From Hemileia vastatrix (taxonomy: Eukaryota > Basidiomycota > Pucciniomycetes > Pucciniales > Zaghouaniaceae), in assembly GCA_030280995.1 (NCBI GenBank), contig JASXTE010000008.1, forward strand, positions 10,111,712 through 10,175,711: a DNA stretch of 64,000 nt, in the 5' to 3' direction. Below are positions 33,929-45,263 of the stretch, in pieces. Position 1 is the first letter of the stretch, and each line of letters starts with the position of its first letter. Under the pieces are notes generated by a model, which saw only the letters and a program-made list of their open reading frames with translations, was not told where the DNA came from and searched no databases. A program made the position numbers and the translations under genes.

Positions 33929-34132
33929 AATTCCGAAAAGATTGCGGCTTAATAAATGTGTTTTCCTCTCTCACCTCATTCTGAGTGTGAGTCAAGGGTA
34001 GCTTTACTTAAGGGAATCAAGTTTGGGACCATTCAATGGGCCAAATCCACGAGGTGGAATGACCTAGATTCACATTTGAGGAGAGGTAGGAAAGGAAAAC
34101 ATTTTTAGAAAGCCGCAATCTTTTTCGGAATT
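33929..34132. repeat. Short inverted-repeat element, about 204 bp
   Basis: The left arm aattccgaaaagattgcgg and the right arm ccgcaatctttttcggaatt pair over about 40 bp, extending into tgttttcct/aggaaaaca. Ends and target duplication are uncertain. Confidence 0.55.
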
Positions 34133-34616
34133 AGCTGTTAGCACACTTCAGAAAAAGCGAAATTTTTCTAATAGATGTATTCAAATGAAGTTTAATTTCT
34201 TTTTGGGTTTTTGTTCTCACTAATTTATTATTATTTGTTATTTTCCCCCCATGATTTATATTGAGACCAGAATACGAATGCAACTCTTTTTGGGCGTGCA
34301 CATATTTCACCTCGTGGGGAGTGTTAAAGATGGAGGGAAGAGACATATAAAGGTTATGAGGTCTGGAGCCTCCTAAGGACCTTTGATAATAATACGTAGT
34401 CTTGTGAGTATTTCTCACCAGCCTATATCTATGAATGTGCTGCCAACCTAAAGGTAGCATAGTATACAATAGGAATAGGCATTAGACTACGAATAAAATA
34501 TAGAAATAAAAAGGAAGGAAAGGTATATTACCCAGCAATAGATTAAGACCACTAAGGATATACAATGACGAGAGTCACGTTATATACCTCAGAGGTCTGC
34601 GCACTATCACTAGCAT

Positions 34617-34868
34617 CACTAGAGAATCGATGACGTTTTGTGCTTTTCGCCACCCGATCGTTTGACCTGTCAGTCAAGAGATCTATCATTTATTGGCTTG
34701 AGACATTTCAAACAACTTTTATTGATGGAAAAGACTGTTGATGTTGACCTGTCGTAGGCAAAATAAAAGTTGTTTGAAATGTCTCAAGCCAATAAATGAT
34801 AGATTTCTCAACTGACAGATCAAACAATCGAGTGGCGAAAAGCACAAAACGTCATTGATTCTCTTGTG
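34617..34868. repeat. Near-perfect fold-back element, 252 bp
   Basis: Two arms of about 107 bp, inverted, with roughly eight mismatches by eye, separated by about 30 bp. The ends read CACTAGAGAATC and (reverse complement of the right) CACAAGAGAATC. The arms include gacgttttgtgcttttcgcc and attggcttgagacatttc. No ORF. It would fold as a long hairpin if transcribed. No target duplication seen. Confidence 0.7.
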
Positions 34869-35802
34869 GTCTAGGGTCTGTGCCATACATGATTAATACG
34901 GTCAACAAAATAACAATACACCTAATACAGCTAAAACATCTGAAAGACACTCCTTTTTTTTATTTTTCAAAGAACAAAATTATTGGTAATTTTTCCAATG
35001 TGACTCCAAAAAACGTTCGGCCATGGATAGAAATATATCTTATGATATAAATTCAAGTTGATATTCTTATTTCGTTGTAATTTTTCCAACCACATGCTTT
35101 CTACACGAACGCTCAGTTATATCCTTCTATTTTGTTGTTTATTCACACCATTACAACAAAATATCTTGATGAGCTGGAAACTTTAAAGAAATATATATGA
35201 ATACATTCTGCATGATATTCTTACTTGAGCGCAGTTACCTCTTAAAAATTTGGAGAGAGGCTACAGATGATAATTTTATATTTCGTTCCAAAATTTAACG
35301 AGCCAAATGGGAGAACCATTGAAATAATATGTATTGTGTATACTTTATAATTTTTGGTATATTGACTCTTTTTATGTGCGGGTGCACGGGCGTCTTCAGT
35401 TTCTCTTACTTTTTGTGAGATAAAATACAATAACTTAAAATAAATTTGAGCCGGTTGGTCCCTCCTTTAGTTTAGGGGAATCAAACAATACTATAGTGTT
35501 TTGCGCCCCCCACTTTTTAATTTTTTACGTGTTTACTCTCCCAAATCTTTGTAATCTACATTACTCTCCATAATTTTCTGTAACATTTTTTTTTAAAAAT
35601 AAACTCAATATTTTAAAATTTTTAGATCCAGCATGGTCTTGCAATGCTTTCTATTGAAATATACACCGCAAAAAATCAAGATCCCTATATTCAGTTTTGA
35701 TTTAAGAGTAAATTTTATTTGAGGTTGAACGAGCTAGTGTGTTCATTGTTCAGTGCGCAGTCTTTCCAGAAGAATTACAGCTAATACCACCAACACCATT
35801 CT
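34869..35802. other. No gene recognised
   Basis: AT-rich, unique-looking sequence with no convincing coding frame or repeat. Confidence 0.4.
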
Positions 35803-36153
35803 TTACGCCACAAGGTGTAACAAGTGCGTAACAGTTGTGTAACGGTTGTATAATAGGGGGTATCAAAGTTAGAAATTTGTAATTATTTAAAAGGCATTTC
35901 ACAACACAAAAAGAAAGCCACAAACTTGACATTAACTCTCAATAAAAAGGTGTTTTTGGGGCACAATATGTCATATTTTAAAAAATAGTCATGGTTGATT
36001 TGGTGGAAAAAAGAGGTATTTTGAAATGGAAGATTTCTAACTTTGATACCCCCTAATAAATACATAACAATATTTATGTCCCCTAGCAATCAATAATAAT
36101 TGTTATGTATTTGTTACACAACCGTTACGCAACTGTTACGCCGTGTGGCGTAA
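35803..36153. repeat. Outer inverted-repeat element interrupted by a Har MITE
   Basis: The left arm (35803-35852) and right arm (about 36093-36153) are inverted. Each begins ttacgccaca and carries repeated GTAACNGTTG motifs (gcgtaacagttg, gtaacggttg). The inner 198-bp element at 35856-36053 sits between the arms. Confidence 0.55.
35856..36053. repeat. Har-family MITE, 198 bp
   Basis: The ends GGGGGTATCAAAGTTAGAAA and TTTCTAACTTTGATACCCCC are a perfect inverted repeat of at least 19 bp, flanked by TA on both sides. The outer GGGGGTATCAA is the terminus of the three large Har elements in this window, so this is probably a non-autonomous derivative mobilised by that transposase. Confidence 0.75.
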
Positions 36154-36159
36154 CAAACA

Positions 36160-38675
36160 AATTCGGTAGTGTGAGTTGAAATTGAGTTAAGTCAAAGATA
36201 GGGATTGGCACCTGCTATCAGGTGCCCATGTTTTTTTTCAGGTGATAACTACATTTGTAGTAAAGTGAATGATTGTGGGTAATTCTGGTATTTAAAAGAT
36301 TAGGGACAATCATATTACTTTTTTTCAATGATTTTTGATTTTCTGATAGTTCACTTCATTCCCAGCACTTTTTCTGAACATAGCACTATATGCAAATTAC
36401 TGGAGTTTTTGAAGTATGAAACAGCGTTATTTTTTCCAATAGTATAAAGTGATACCCGCATTAAATTCACAGTTGCTTTTCGATTCTCGCAAGGGAAATA
36501 TCAATAAAATAATTGGTTGAGAATTTTTATGATTTACTTCCACAGTGCCTATCTCTATGTTCCACAAACTAACAGCTGTCTCCGCTTCCTTAAGGTACTT
36601 AATACACAAAGCTTTCAACTACTTTAGGTTTTTCCCTGATTTTCCCCTTTTATATAGTGTTTGACCATCTAATTGTGACGTACACAGAGTTCTTAAACTG
36701 CAAAAAGTCCTATCAAGCTCCGAACAGAAAAGTAATCATAATATTTTCTTAACAATAAGAGGGCAACTTAGAAACTAAAAGATAATGATATCATAGTGCT
36801 TCTTGAAAATTAGTGGAAAATTGTCACTTTATATATAATTTAATAAGTCATATTAATATAATAATTGTTTTTATTGAGGTTGTTCTTGACTTGACAATTC
36901 ATAACTTGTTTATGCAAGCTTAAAACTTCAATTATTTGAAAATTCATTCCTGTAGCATGGATACATATATAAATTAATCATATGATTTAAGGATTGAGAA
37001 AAAATTCTCTTTGATACCATCGAAGTACTAAAATAAATACATCAAGAAGTTTTTTTCAAGCTTTAATGCATCTTGTGATTCGATAACAAAAACGTAATGA
37101 AAACGACAACTAAATCTCGTTTTAATAAATATAATGATAATAGTTTGTTAATGGTTATATTTATTTTTATTACTGAGCGTTGATTCACAGAATTATACTA
37201 TTTATCAGCCTTCAAGCTTGTTTCTTCATTCATTCTTTATTTTATTTTTTTATTTTATTTTTTATTTTCAAAAACTTATTCAAATCAACATTTTCGGGAC
37301 TGTTATCATTAGAATATGTTACCAATCATTATGAAAATAAATCGGAAGATTTTTTTTCCCATCAACAAAATAAATTCGTATTCCACTTCAGTATTCTTTT
37401 TTTTCTTCAATGTACCATTCTTTTGTGAACACAATATTTTACATGTAATTCAAATTTAAAATAGGAAATGTGATTTAAAAGTTAAAATTTCGAGAAAGTG
37501 TTTTAGTTGACGTGTAAACTTGGTGCATCAGTCTATCCACGGCAGTCGAGCTAGCAGTTGGTGCTGGGAAATTAAGCATAGCCATTGTTGAGATTTAGAA
37601 TGATGACGCTGAACCAATTATGTTACTAATAGTTAATTTGTGGTTTTACAAAGAGATAGTTATTTTACTGTAGTTGTCTTTTCAAACCAAACATTAAAAA
37701 CACAATAGATTTTTGGAAAAATTCCAGCGTTTCGTATCTAGCATAAAATATACTGAAAAAAGTTTTTTAACCACGTTTTTCCACTTAACTTCTCTCTTCA
37801 AATTTTTGGGAGGAATGAATATGAAAATTAGATAATGTTGGCAAAAATTTGAATCAAATTATTTTGTTAGAGCCACATGTCAAAGCTAAAACATTCTAGA
37901 GAAAACAATGATCGTTCATTTTTTTGGTCATAATTCCCAAGACTATACAATGCCTCGGTAAGTTTAATTTTGGTTTGGATAAAACCTTGAGCAAATATTA
38001 TGATGGACACAAAAGCAATCTTGAGTATAAATTGGCCACGGACAAAAAACCATGTAGTGAATTCTGGTCTACCAGGATATTCAGCAGGCCAACAAAACAC
38101 ATTAACTTGATTTTTTTAAGCTGATCTGAAAAACAAAAAACAAAAAAACCAATAATAATAGATAACAGAAATACTAGTGCACTTTACAAATGAGCTATTT
38201 TCCAAAATACAAACTTCCCATATGCAAACATGTAAGCCATTTCGCATTTTTCTCAGTCTTCAAAATCTAGACAGCTTGGTTTATAAAGTTTTCAAATAAT
38301 ACTGCTTTTTTCTACACGACTAGCCCAGTTAAAACTCAAGAAAAAATCTATCGAGTAGTCTTACGATTATGTATGATGAGCCATACATGATCAGCAAGTA
38401 AAAAATTGATATATAGAAATGATATTTGTAAATTATCAGTTTGAAAAGATGTAATATATACTCAAATTTTGTTTATCAAATGGCCTAAGACAAACACCAT
38501 TGAAATTTTGAATTGAGTTGTATCGCAGGGAGAAACAATCACGTAAGGTCATGTTTGTAGTTAGTAACTTTTTCCCTCTTTTATATGGGGATTGATTTCA
38601 AAAAGGGAGTTTAAAAATGGCGTGGATGGGATCCATGGCATGAAATTGAACGATTTAAAGTTTTGGTGTGTTTCG
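36160..38675. other. Intergenic, no gene recognised
   Basis: AT-rich sequence downstream of the zinc-finger gene. Open frames are short and without recognisable motifs. No RNA gene was recognised by eye. Confidence 0.4.
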
Positions 38676-40110
38676 TTAGAGAAATTTTCCGCACTTAGGC
38701 TCCTGCGTGCGATGTCGACTTGCGAGTAAGAAAATAAATCATCAAAAATTTGAAAAAGTTGCCACAGAATACATTTTAATAATCGTACCTTAAGGCGTCG
38801 CTTCTCATAAAACCTTTCTGGCACTGATCACACACGTATGGTCTGGCAGAAATTTTGCGATATTAGAAAAGTTTTGAATGGCTCACAAAGATAAAAAAAG
38901 AAACCGAGTTTTACTTTTCGCCCGTGTGCATTCTCTCGTGCCTATCCCGGTCGTGACGTCGAGCAAACGCTTGCGCACAACTGAAAAAAGCAGAGAAAAA
39001 TTAAAAATAAATAAACTGGAGAGCTCATTGGAAAAGATAGCAACCATAAAATTGAATCGCTGAAGTGCTTACTACTCGCATTTGTGCTTCTTGTCATTCA
39101 CGTGAGTGGCTTGATGAGCCTTTAGATTATATGTCCGAGTTAATTTTTTCCCACATCCTGGTACATCGCAGACATAAACATTTTCTCCAGCGTTCATTGT
39201 TTTACCCCCCATATTTTCGGAAAATAAGTCCCGATCATGCCCAGAATTTGCTGTCCAACTCACTCCACTGGTGCAACTATTTAAATCGGAGGCTGAAAAC
39301 TCTGAGGTAGAAGGGTTGATATTTTGACTATATGGTCGACTAGAACCTCCTGAAATAGATGACGTATGACTTAGTCAAATTTTTGATAATCCAGCAAAGG
39401 CAGTGTTATAACAAACCCATGTGAGAAGATAGTCTGGTCATTCCACGGCCGGTAGATGAGTCGGGATAATCATATAAAGGGATTTGGGTTTGCATGGTGG
39501 TAGAGGTGTGCTGTGAATCAGTCGTGAAGTCTGATTCTACGCTTCCTCTTCTCTGTATTTCAGAACGTCTCTCGAAATTATTTGGAACAAATGCTTTATT
39601 TTGAGTATTTGAAATCAAATTAGCAGATGACTGATAAGTAGAATTTGTTCTTGGGCGAGATTGCTGTTGAGATATAGCTGAGATGGGAGGCAATCCACCC
39701 GGCGGAAGTGTGTTTATTTGATTGGACCTAGGAGGATAACTAGGAGATGAAGAGTAGCAATTGCTGGGAAGACTTCCAATTGTAGATGAATAAATGTTAT
39801 TTTGGTGGAGATTTGAAATTGAAGTATTTCTATGGATCCCCCCTGAACGAGGACTCTCTACTTCAATCCGCGGAGGAATGCTAAGTGAGTAAGCAGATAA
39901 GTCGCTCTTCAGTGGTGGAGTAGGCATGGGTAATTCTGAATAGATAAGTAACTCATTTAATGAAGAAAACACTGATAACTAAAAGCGATGTAACTTACTG
40001 AATTTTTCAGCTGGATTTTGCTGAGAACCATCTCCACTTGAGATGTCTACACTTGGATGAGTGTTTCTTGAATAATGAGAAGATGAAGTTGTGTGACGTG
40101 AGTTGAGCAT
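38676..40110 (-). CDS. Crz1-like C2H2 zinc-finger transcription factor
   Basis: Six exons on the minus strand: 39999-40110, 39417-39935, 39073-39349, 38915-38980, 38789-38842, 38676-38718. The introns (63, 67, 92, 72 and 70 bp) all have GT..AG ends and keep frame, giving 356 residues. The N-terminal two thirds is Ser/Pro/Asn-rich and disordered-looking. Three C-terminal fingers follow: residues 271-293 (CDVPGC..H..H), 301-321 (CEYC..H..H) and 329-352 (CDQC..H..C, a CCHC variant). The pattern TRTYNLKAH, FARRHDRDRH, HTGEKPYVC, RSDAL.RH matches Crz1-type calcium/calcineurin-responsive factors, where calcineurin dephosphorylation drives nuclear entry. Residues 59-64, PRIEVE, fit the calcineurin docking consensus PxIxIT. 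It is shorter than many Crz1 proteins. It could be another member of this finger family. Confidence 0.8.
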
Positions 40111-40684
40111 AGCAAATTTTTAATATAAAAGTTTGAGGACAGTAAATTTACTGCTACGAAATTGATACTAAGCATATACACCAGAGGAAACGTTATGACA
40201 AAGTAATCACACGAAACAAGGAGAAAAAGTCAAAAATCAAGCTTGTCTTTTTACTATATATAGGTAATTATATGTATATAGGTATGTATATATATGGTTG
40301 ATAATTTCGTAACAGAAGATATTAGATATTCGATGGGAGTAGGGTCAGGCCTCAACCAGGAGAAATTTTCTGAATAAACTGAATTGCGATGACGCGAGGG
40401 AACAGTTTACAGCCGATGAAGAATACAGAACCTGGGATGGTAAAAAGTAGATTAAATGAAAAGCGTTCAACCACCTACTACTGAAAAATGGTGTTGGCCA
40501 CGATAAGTATATTTTTAATAGGTGCAGTAGAGGTATCTAGCTCACCATGCACGGTAGGAGCAAATCATCACTGAAATTGGTAACATGGTATATAGGAGCA
40601 AATCGAAACTAATTGTGGCGGGACCAATGTTCAATTATTCAACTCTGATCGGTGGCTACTCGCTCAAGAAAAGCACTTGAAAGG

Positions 40685-41197
40685 ATGTCTAGAGAGCCTA
40701 GGATAGCTTTCCGAGATAGGGGTGAGTGGGGGTGAGTGATCATTTGGACCCAAAAAAATCATTGAACGATTTGCACATCTAGGTCAGCGTGCCCCTACCC
40801 ATGATAATCTAATAACTTTCTGGTTGTTCAATATAAGCCACTCGAACCAGCTATCAATCCAGTCAACACAGCCAACGCAATGGGGAAATAAGCCAGAACT
40901 GTCAACTCAAGTACACCAAAAACAATTTGTCCAAACTAATTCTTTTAACAACATAACGCTTGGTGACAATCAACTGAATCATGTTAAGTTTGAAGATGTA
41001 TTTAGTATAGCAATTGAATGAATGCTATTCTACGTAATTTTTTCAGATCAATAAATAATACTTTAGCGGAGAAAGTATCCCAGCGTATGAGCGCACTTTC
41101 CACGTTTGAGCCTTGCAAGAATCCCGCTAACTATCTGCAGACTGATTTTAGTCAAAATAAACTCATTCGCGCAACTGAACCCAAGTCGAATGACTAG
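40685..41197 (+). CDS. Possible small host gene, unknown function
   Basis: A three-exon model: 40685-40731, 40838-40987, 41047-41197. The introns are 106 bp (gtgagt..ataag) and 59 bp (gtttga..ttttttcag), and the frame is conserved, giving 115 residues. The product is Ser/Gln/Asn-rich (QLSIQSTQPTQWG, VHQKQFVQTNSFNN) with a C-terminal helix-prone part (LAEKVSQRMSALSTFEPCKN). It is divergent from the zinc-finger gene with about 575 bp between starts, which would be a shared promoter region. No family recognised. The first exon is the least certain; the last exon may belong to a longer gene. Confidence 0.35.
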
Positions 41198-41199
41198 GA

Positions 41200-44100
41200 A
41201 GTAATGCCTTAAGGGACCAGGTAAAGATCAACAGTGCCATTGGACGCCTCTAGCTCAGTACCTGGAGATGGCGAGACCATGTCCCCTCTCCCCTTTATTT
41301 TGGGTACACGGAACACCAATCTACATTTTTGCAGCCATACTGCCACAGTAACTTCTTTATCTTGGACGGGTCTCTTTTGTACTTAACCCTATGAATCTTT
41401 GTTCTGTGTCCTCAGAGGCAAGTGATCCAAGTATTTCTCACAGCACAAATACCTTAAGCTTGTACAACTACTGAAATATATCATTAGAATGTGATAGATA
41501 TGAAAGTTGAAACATTTTCCAGAATCATCTCAGTCGGAAAAATGTTTTGAGGGTGCGAAAAAAAAGGTTACATTCCCCAAAAGCCATATTCAACCAAAAT
41601 GAGTGTGTGAGGTAATGGATAATGCATAGGATGACAATGTTGAATGGAAGAAAGCCATAGTTGTTTGTTTGTTTGTTTTGTAATTTCTTATTCTATTTTA
41701 TTTTTGCAAAAATGAACATCCTACCCACCAAAGTTAAAGCAATTATCGAAAGGAAAAGGGACTGAAAAAATTACCTTTGGTTTGGATATAAGATATAGAG
41801 GATATGAATCAGTAACTTAAATGAAACGACTACAAATTAAATTGAGTAAGGAAAGAAGACGCCAGGTCGAATTAGGAGATTAGGCGAAGCTATGATCACC
41901 GTCGAAGAAGAGAAATTCACCGAATTCCAAACTTGTTCATTAGCTTATGTCCTTATAAAATTTAAAACCAAGATCAGATCAATTTTGGTGTTTTTAGACT
42001 TTAAAATGGAAGTAGGGGCAAAATTAAAGAAAATAAGCAAAAACAAGCGTTCCAGGGAAAAGAGCTAAAACAAACCAAGCTTTCCCGTTCCCCCTCTTCC
42101 TCACTGAAAAAAGTTAAAAAAACACATTCTTCTAGGTCCCCGAGAAAGTGAAACAAAACAAGGTAACCATTTCCAAAGCAAGACAAACAATGTAGGCTCC
42201 AGAGTAAGCCAATGAGTGACCGATGTAGTTCGCCATGTTGTTGCTCTCTGAGCCCCGAAGCCAAAGCAATCCTCTAAATCACATCATAAAAGGTCGTTTA
42301 TGGGAGGCAGCTCAAACTCAAGTTAGACTATATGTATATTAGTAGAAGAGAAGTAACTTTTATGGCATCTCGTTGCTAAGTGTGATAGATAGCATAGTTC
42401 CTAAAGAACGCTTGATAACTTTGTCAAAAACCAAGAAAATAGAGCTTCGATGCAGTCGTAGTCATGGCTCCATTTCTACTCAAGTTGAAGAGGAAATTCG
42501 CTAAAAACAATATTTTATGGTAATAAGTTAAGATAAGTGAAGGTGAGTCAAATGAGATGGAGCTTTAATAAATTTCAAAATAAAACATGGAGAAATTGGA
42601 GAAAAATAATTTTTCAGTAAAATCATAAATAGTTCATATAGTGGTCAACGAAAATGTTTTTTTTTTTCATTTTATAATATTTGTTGGTAGTTAGTTGGAC
42701 ACTCCTACTCCCTTTTGAAAACACCCTGCATGTGTATAACTTATTTGTGCATAGATTTTTCTTTCTTTTTAAAAAAGTAAAATACACATGAAATGTGTGA
42801 AAGTCGGTGGCAGGATAGTGGTTTTTGAAGATAATCGACAAATCTAATTTTTAAGGGTGCTGAGTAAGTGATGACTGATCTAGGTTGATATATAGTATAA
42901 TGCCAAACTTGACTTACACAAAGTTAGTCAGCGGTTCTTCTTTAGATTTTTCCAAAAAAAATTGTACTGTAGACATCAAACCCCATTTTCATTTATCGCA
43001 TCTTTTTATATATTTGGGTTTTGGATCTCATGTGCAAACATTCCACCAGTGCAAAAAAAACTCATCTATATTATGATTATGAATGCTTTTCTTACATAAA
43101 TAGCTACACAAAACATAAACATCCCTGTAGTACATAAAAACACGCACATAACATATCTTCAATAGAACTCAAAAAAAAACCCCATTTTGGTACGGAGTCA
43201 TGAGCCAAAATTTTGATTATAACAAAGCGAAATGAGGTTAAAATGTACAGTCGGATAGAGTGATTGAGGTAAATTAAAGTACAGACTAAATATGAATCGT
43301 AATACCAAGGTACGCTAATAAATTTACACTAGCTACAAAATTATAAAAGTAAAGAGCTCGACAGAAGGGAATCTATCTATCTTGGTTAGTTAAAATCAAT
43401 CCAAACTACCGTAATCGAGCCGGTCACAAAAGAGTTAAATAGAATGAATGTTTTTTTACGCCGCACGCATAATTTGAGATTAATATATAGCCAAAATCAA
43501 AGGAGCTTGGAGAACTTAAACTATTTTTTGAGGGTCACCAAGAGTGAGAAAACTGATTGACTTTGGTGGCCCAGAGGTGTGATAATGAAAAAAATAAGAA
43601 TAAAGATTAAAATTCAACAGGAGAAAATAGAGAAGTGATAGCAGAAAAGGGCTTCCATAACAAAATGTCTGACAAGAAAACCGTACGCCGCTCTCCTTTC
43701 TCCAATCCTGTATAAGAAGAAGTAATTTAGATATGTGCTCTAGATAATTCAGACCCTCTTTGCAGCTCTCAACAAAACCTACCAACAAAACTTAACATCT
43801 TGCCCCTTCCCCCCTCTTCCCCACCCACACTTCTAGAAAAAATCTAAGAGATAAAATAGAACAAGATGACTGAATTAAGGCGGCAAGCACGAAAAATTAT
43901 TCATGAAAATTATGACACTTTTAGATAATGGTTTCGTAATGGAAGCTCACCACCTTTCAGCACAAGAAATCCACTTTCAAGCTACTTCCTAGCCAGAGAT
44001 TAATTAGTTGACAAAATAAAAATTCTCTGAATGTCTTGCGTCTATGCTGAAAGACTTGGAACTCCCCATCTTCGCAGTTCATTAGTCACGAATTTACTAT

Positions 44101-44820
44101 GCCGGAAAAGTTATGTAACGAATTCCATATGTTCACAATGGACCATTGAACTTACCATAGGTTTTTATCTTCATGCATTTCAGCCAATAGACGCACGGAC
44201 ATAACTAACAATGTTATCTTGAGTGATTTTATCAGCCCGGGTTGTCATTCCTCTGTTTATCAAACACTCTGTGTTATATAAAGTGTCCTTTCAAATAAAG
44301 TTTTACTCATATAGAGTGGCAGGATAATCTTCAACAATAAGTGACTAGGTACTGAATGAGGGGAGAAGAGGTGAAATAAACTTATCTCTCATAAGAGCAA
44401 CAATTTCGCTACTATTGGTGGATTTACCCATAAATACTGCTAAACAAGAAAAGCTTGCTGTTTTCTTGCCACTTATTCCCTTCCAAAAGCTGCCTAGACT
44501 AATGTTTTTGGTGGAGGATCAGAGATGAAAAACCTGCAAGCTTTTCAGGTTTTTCTGTATAACAAAAAAGCTCAACAACATGTCATTTACTTTTTCCAAA
44601 AATAAATATTTTTCAATCATTTTTTTTTCAAATATGACTATATTTCACCTTCTCTTTCCAATGGGTGTTGTCACACTTTTTTAAAACCACTGGTTTTTAA
44701 ATCAAATTTCAAATTTTCTGCAAAATTTAATAAGAAAAAAAAATTACTGTTTAGTTTTGTGTTTTAAAATGAGGCCACTTAATTGATCATATACAAAATG
44801 TTCAGGCCACTTGAGTATGT
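41200..44820. other. Mostly unique intergenic region
   Basis: No confident gene apart from a tiny candidate at 42132-42236. On the minus strand around 43615-43788 a consensus-like intron (gtctga..tatacag) could join SCKEG to a basic/hydrophobic tail (RTVFLSDILLWKPFSAITSL), but no start exon was found. A 9-bp hairpin (aaaaacctg/caggttttt) lies at 44528-44554. Confidence 0.35.
42132..42236 (-). CDS. Tiny candidate membrane peptide, 34 residues
   Basis: The ATG sits in a good eukaryotic context (caacaacATGGCG). The frame MANYIGHSLAYSGAYIV continues with a hydrophobic segment (CLALEMVTLFCFTF) and ends at TAG. It resembles small single-span membrane proteins in composition, but no family is recognised, and it could be chance. 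Confidence 0.2.
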   Translation of the reverse strand: MANYIGHSLAYSGAYIVCLALEMVTLFCFTFSGT

Positions 44821-45263
44821 ATTAGCGGGTATCAATGTTGACCAATCTGAAATTAAATTAATTGCAGATAAAAATCCTTATACCCCAATTATCTTCTGCA
44901 ATTATTTTTGCTAATAATTTAGTTATTAGACACTTTAAATGTCAATGTTCACCTTTTATCAGACATTTTTCTACTCAATTTTTCATAACCACATCTTGGA
45001 CAACTTTCTGTCATAACCACATGTTGCACAACTCTTTTCCATAACCACATCTTGGACTACTCTCTGCATATGCCTTCTAACTTGCTGCGCACTCCCATTC
45101 TCATCCCATCCTGTTCATTCTATCTGCTCAGAGTTTCTCCTTATTTCATCTATTTGATTCTGCTCCTTTTCATCTCACTCTCTCATCTGCTTGTTTCTGC
45201 TCCTTTTCATCTTGCTATCTCATCTGATTGTTTCTGCTCCTTTTCATCTTTAATTATCTTAAC

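Noticed and set aside
37500..37580. Possible tRNA gene in a GC-richer patch
   Set aside because: No cloverleaf or GGTTCGA-type T-arm could be folded by eye.
44528..44554. Hairpin with T-rich tail as a transcription terminator
   Set aside because: A bacterial-type terminator is not meaningful in a fungal nuclear genome, and no gene ends there.
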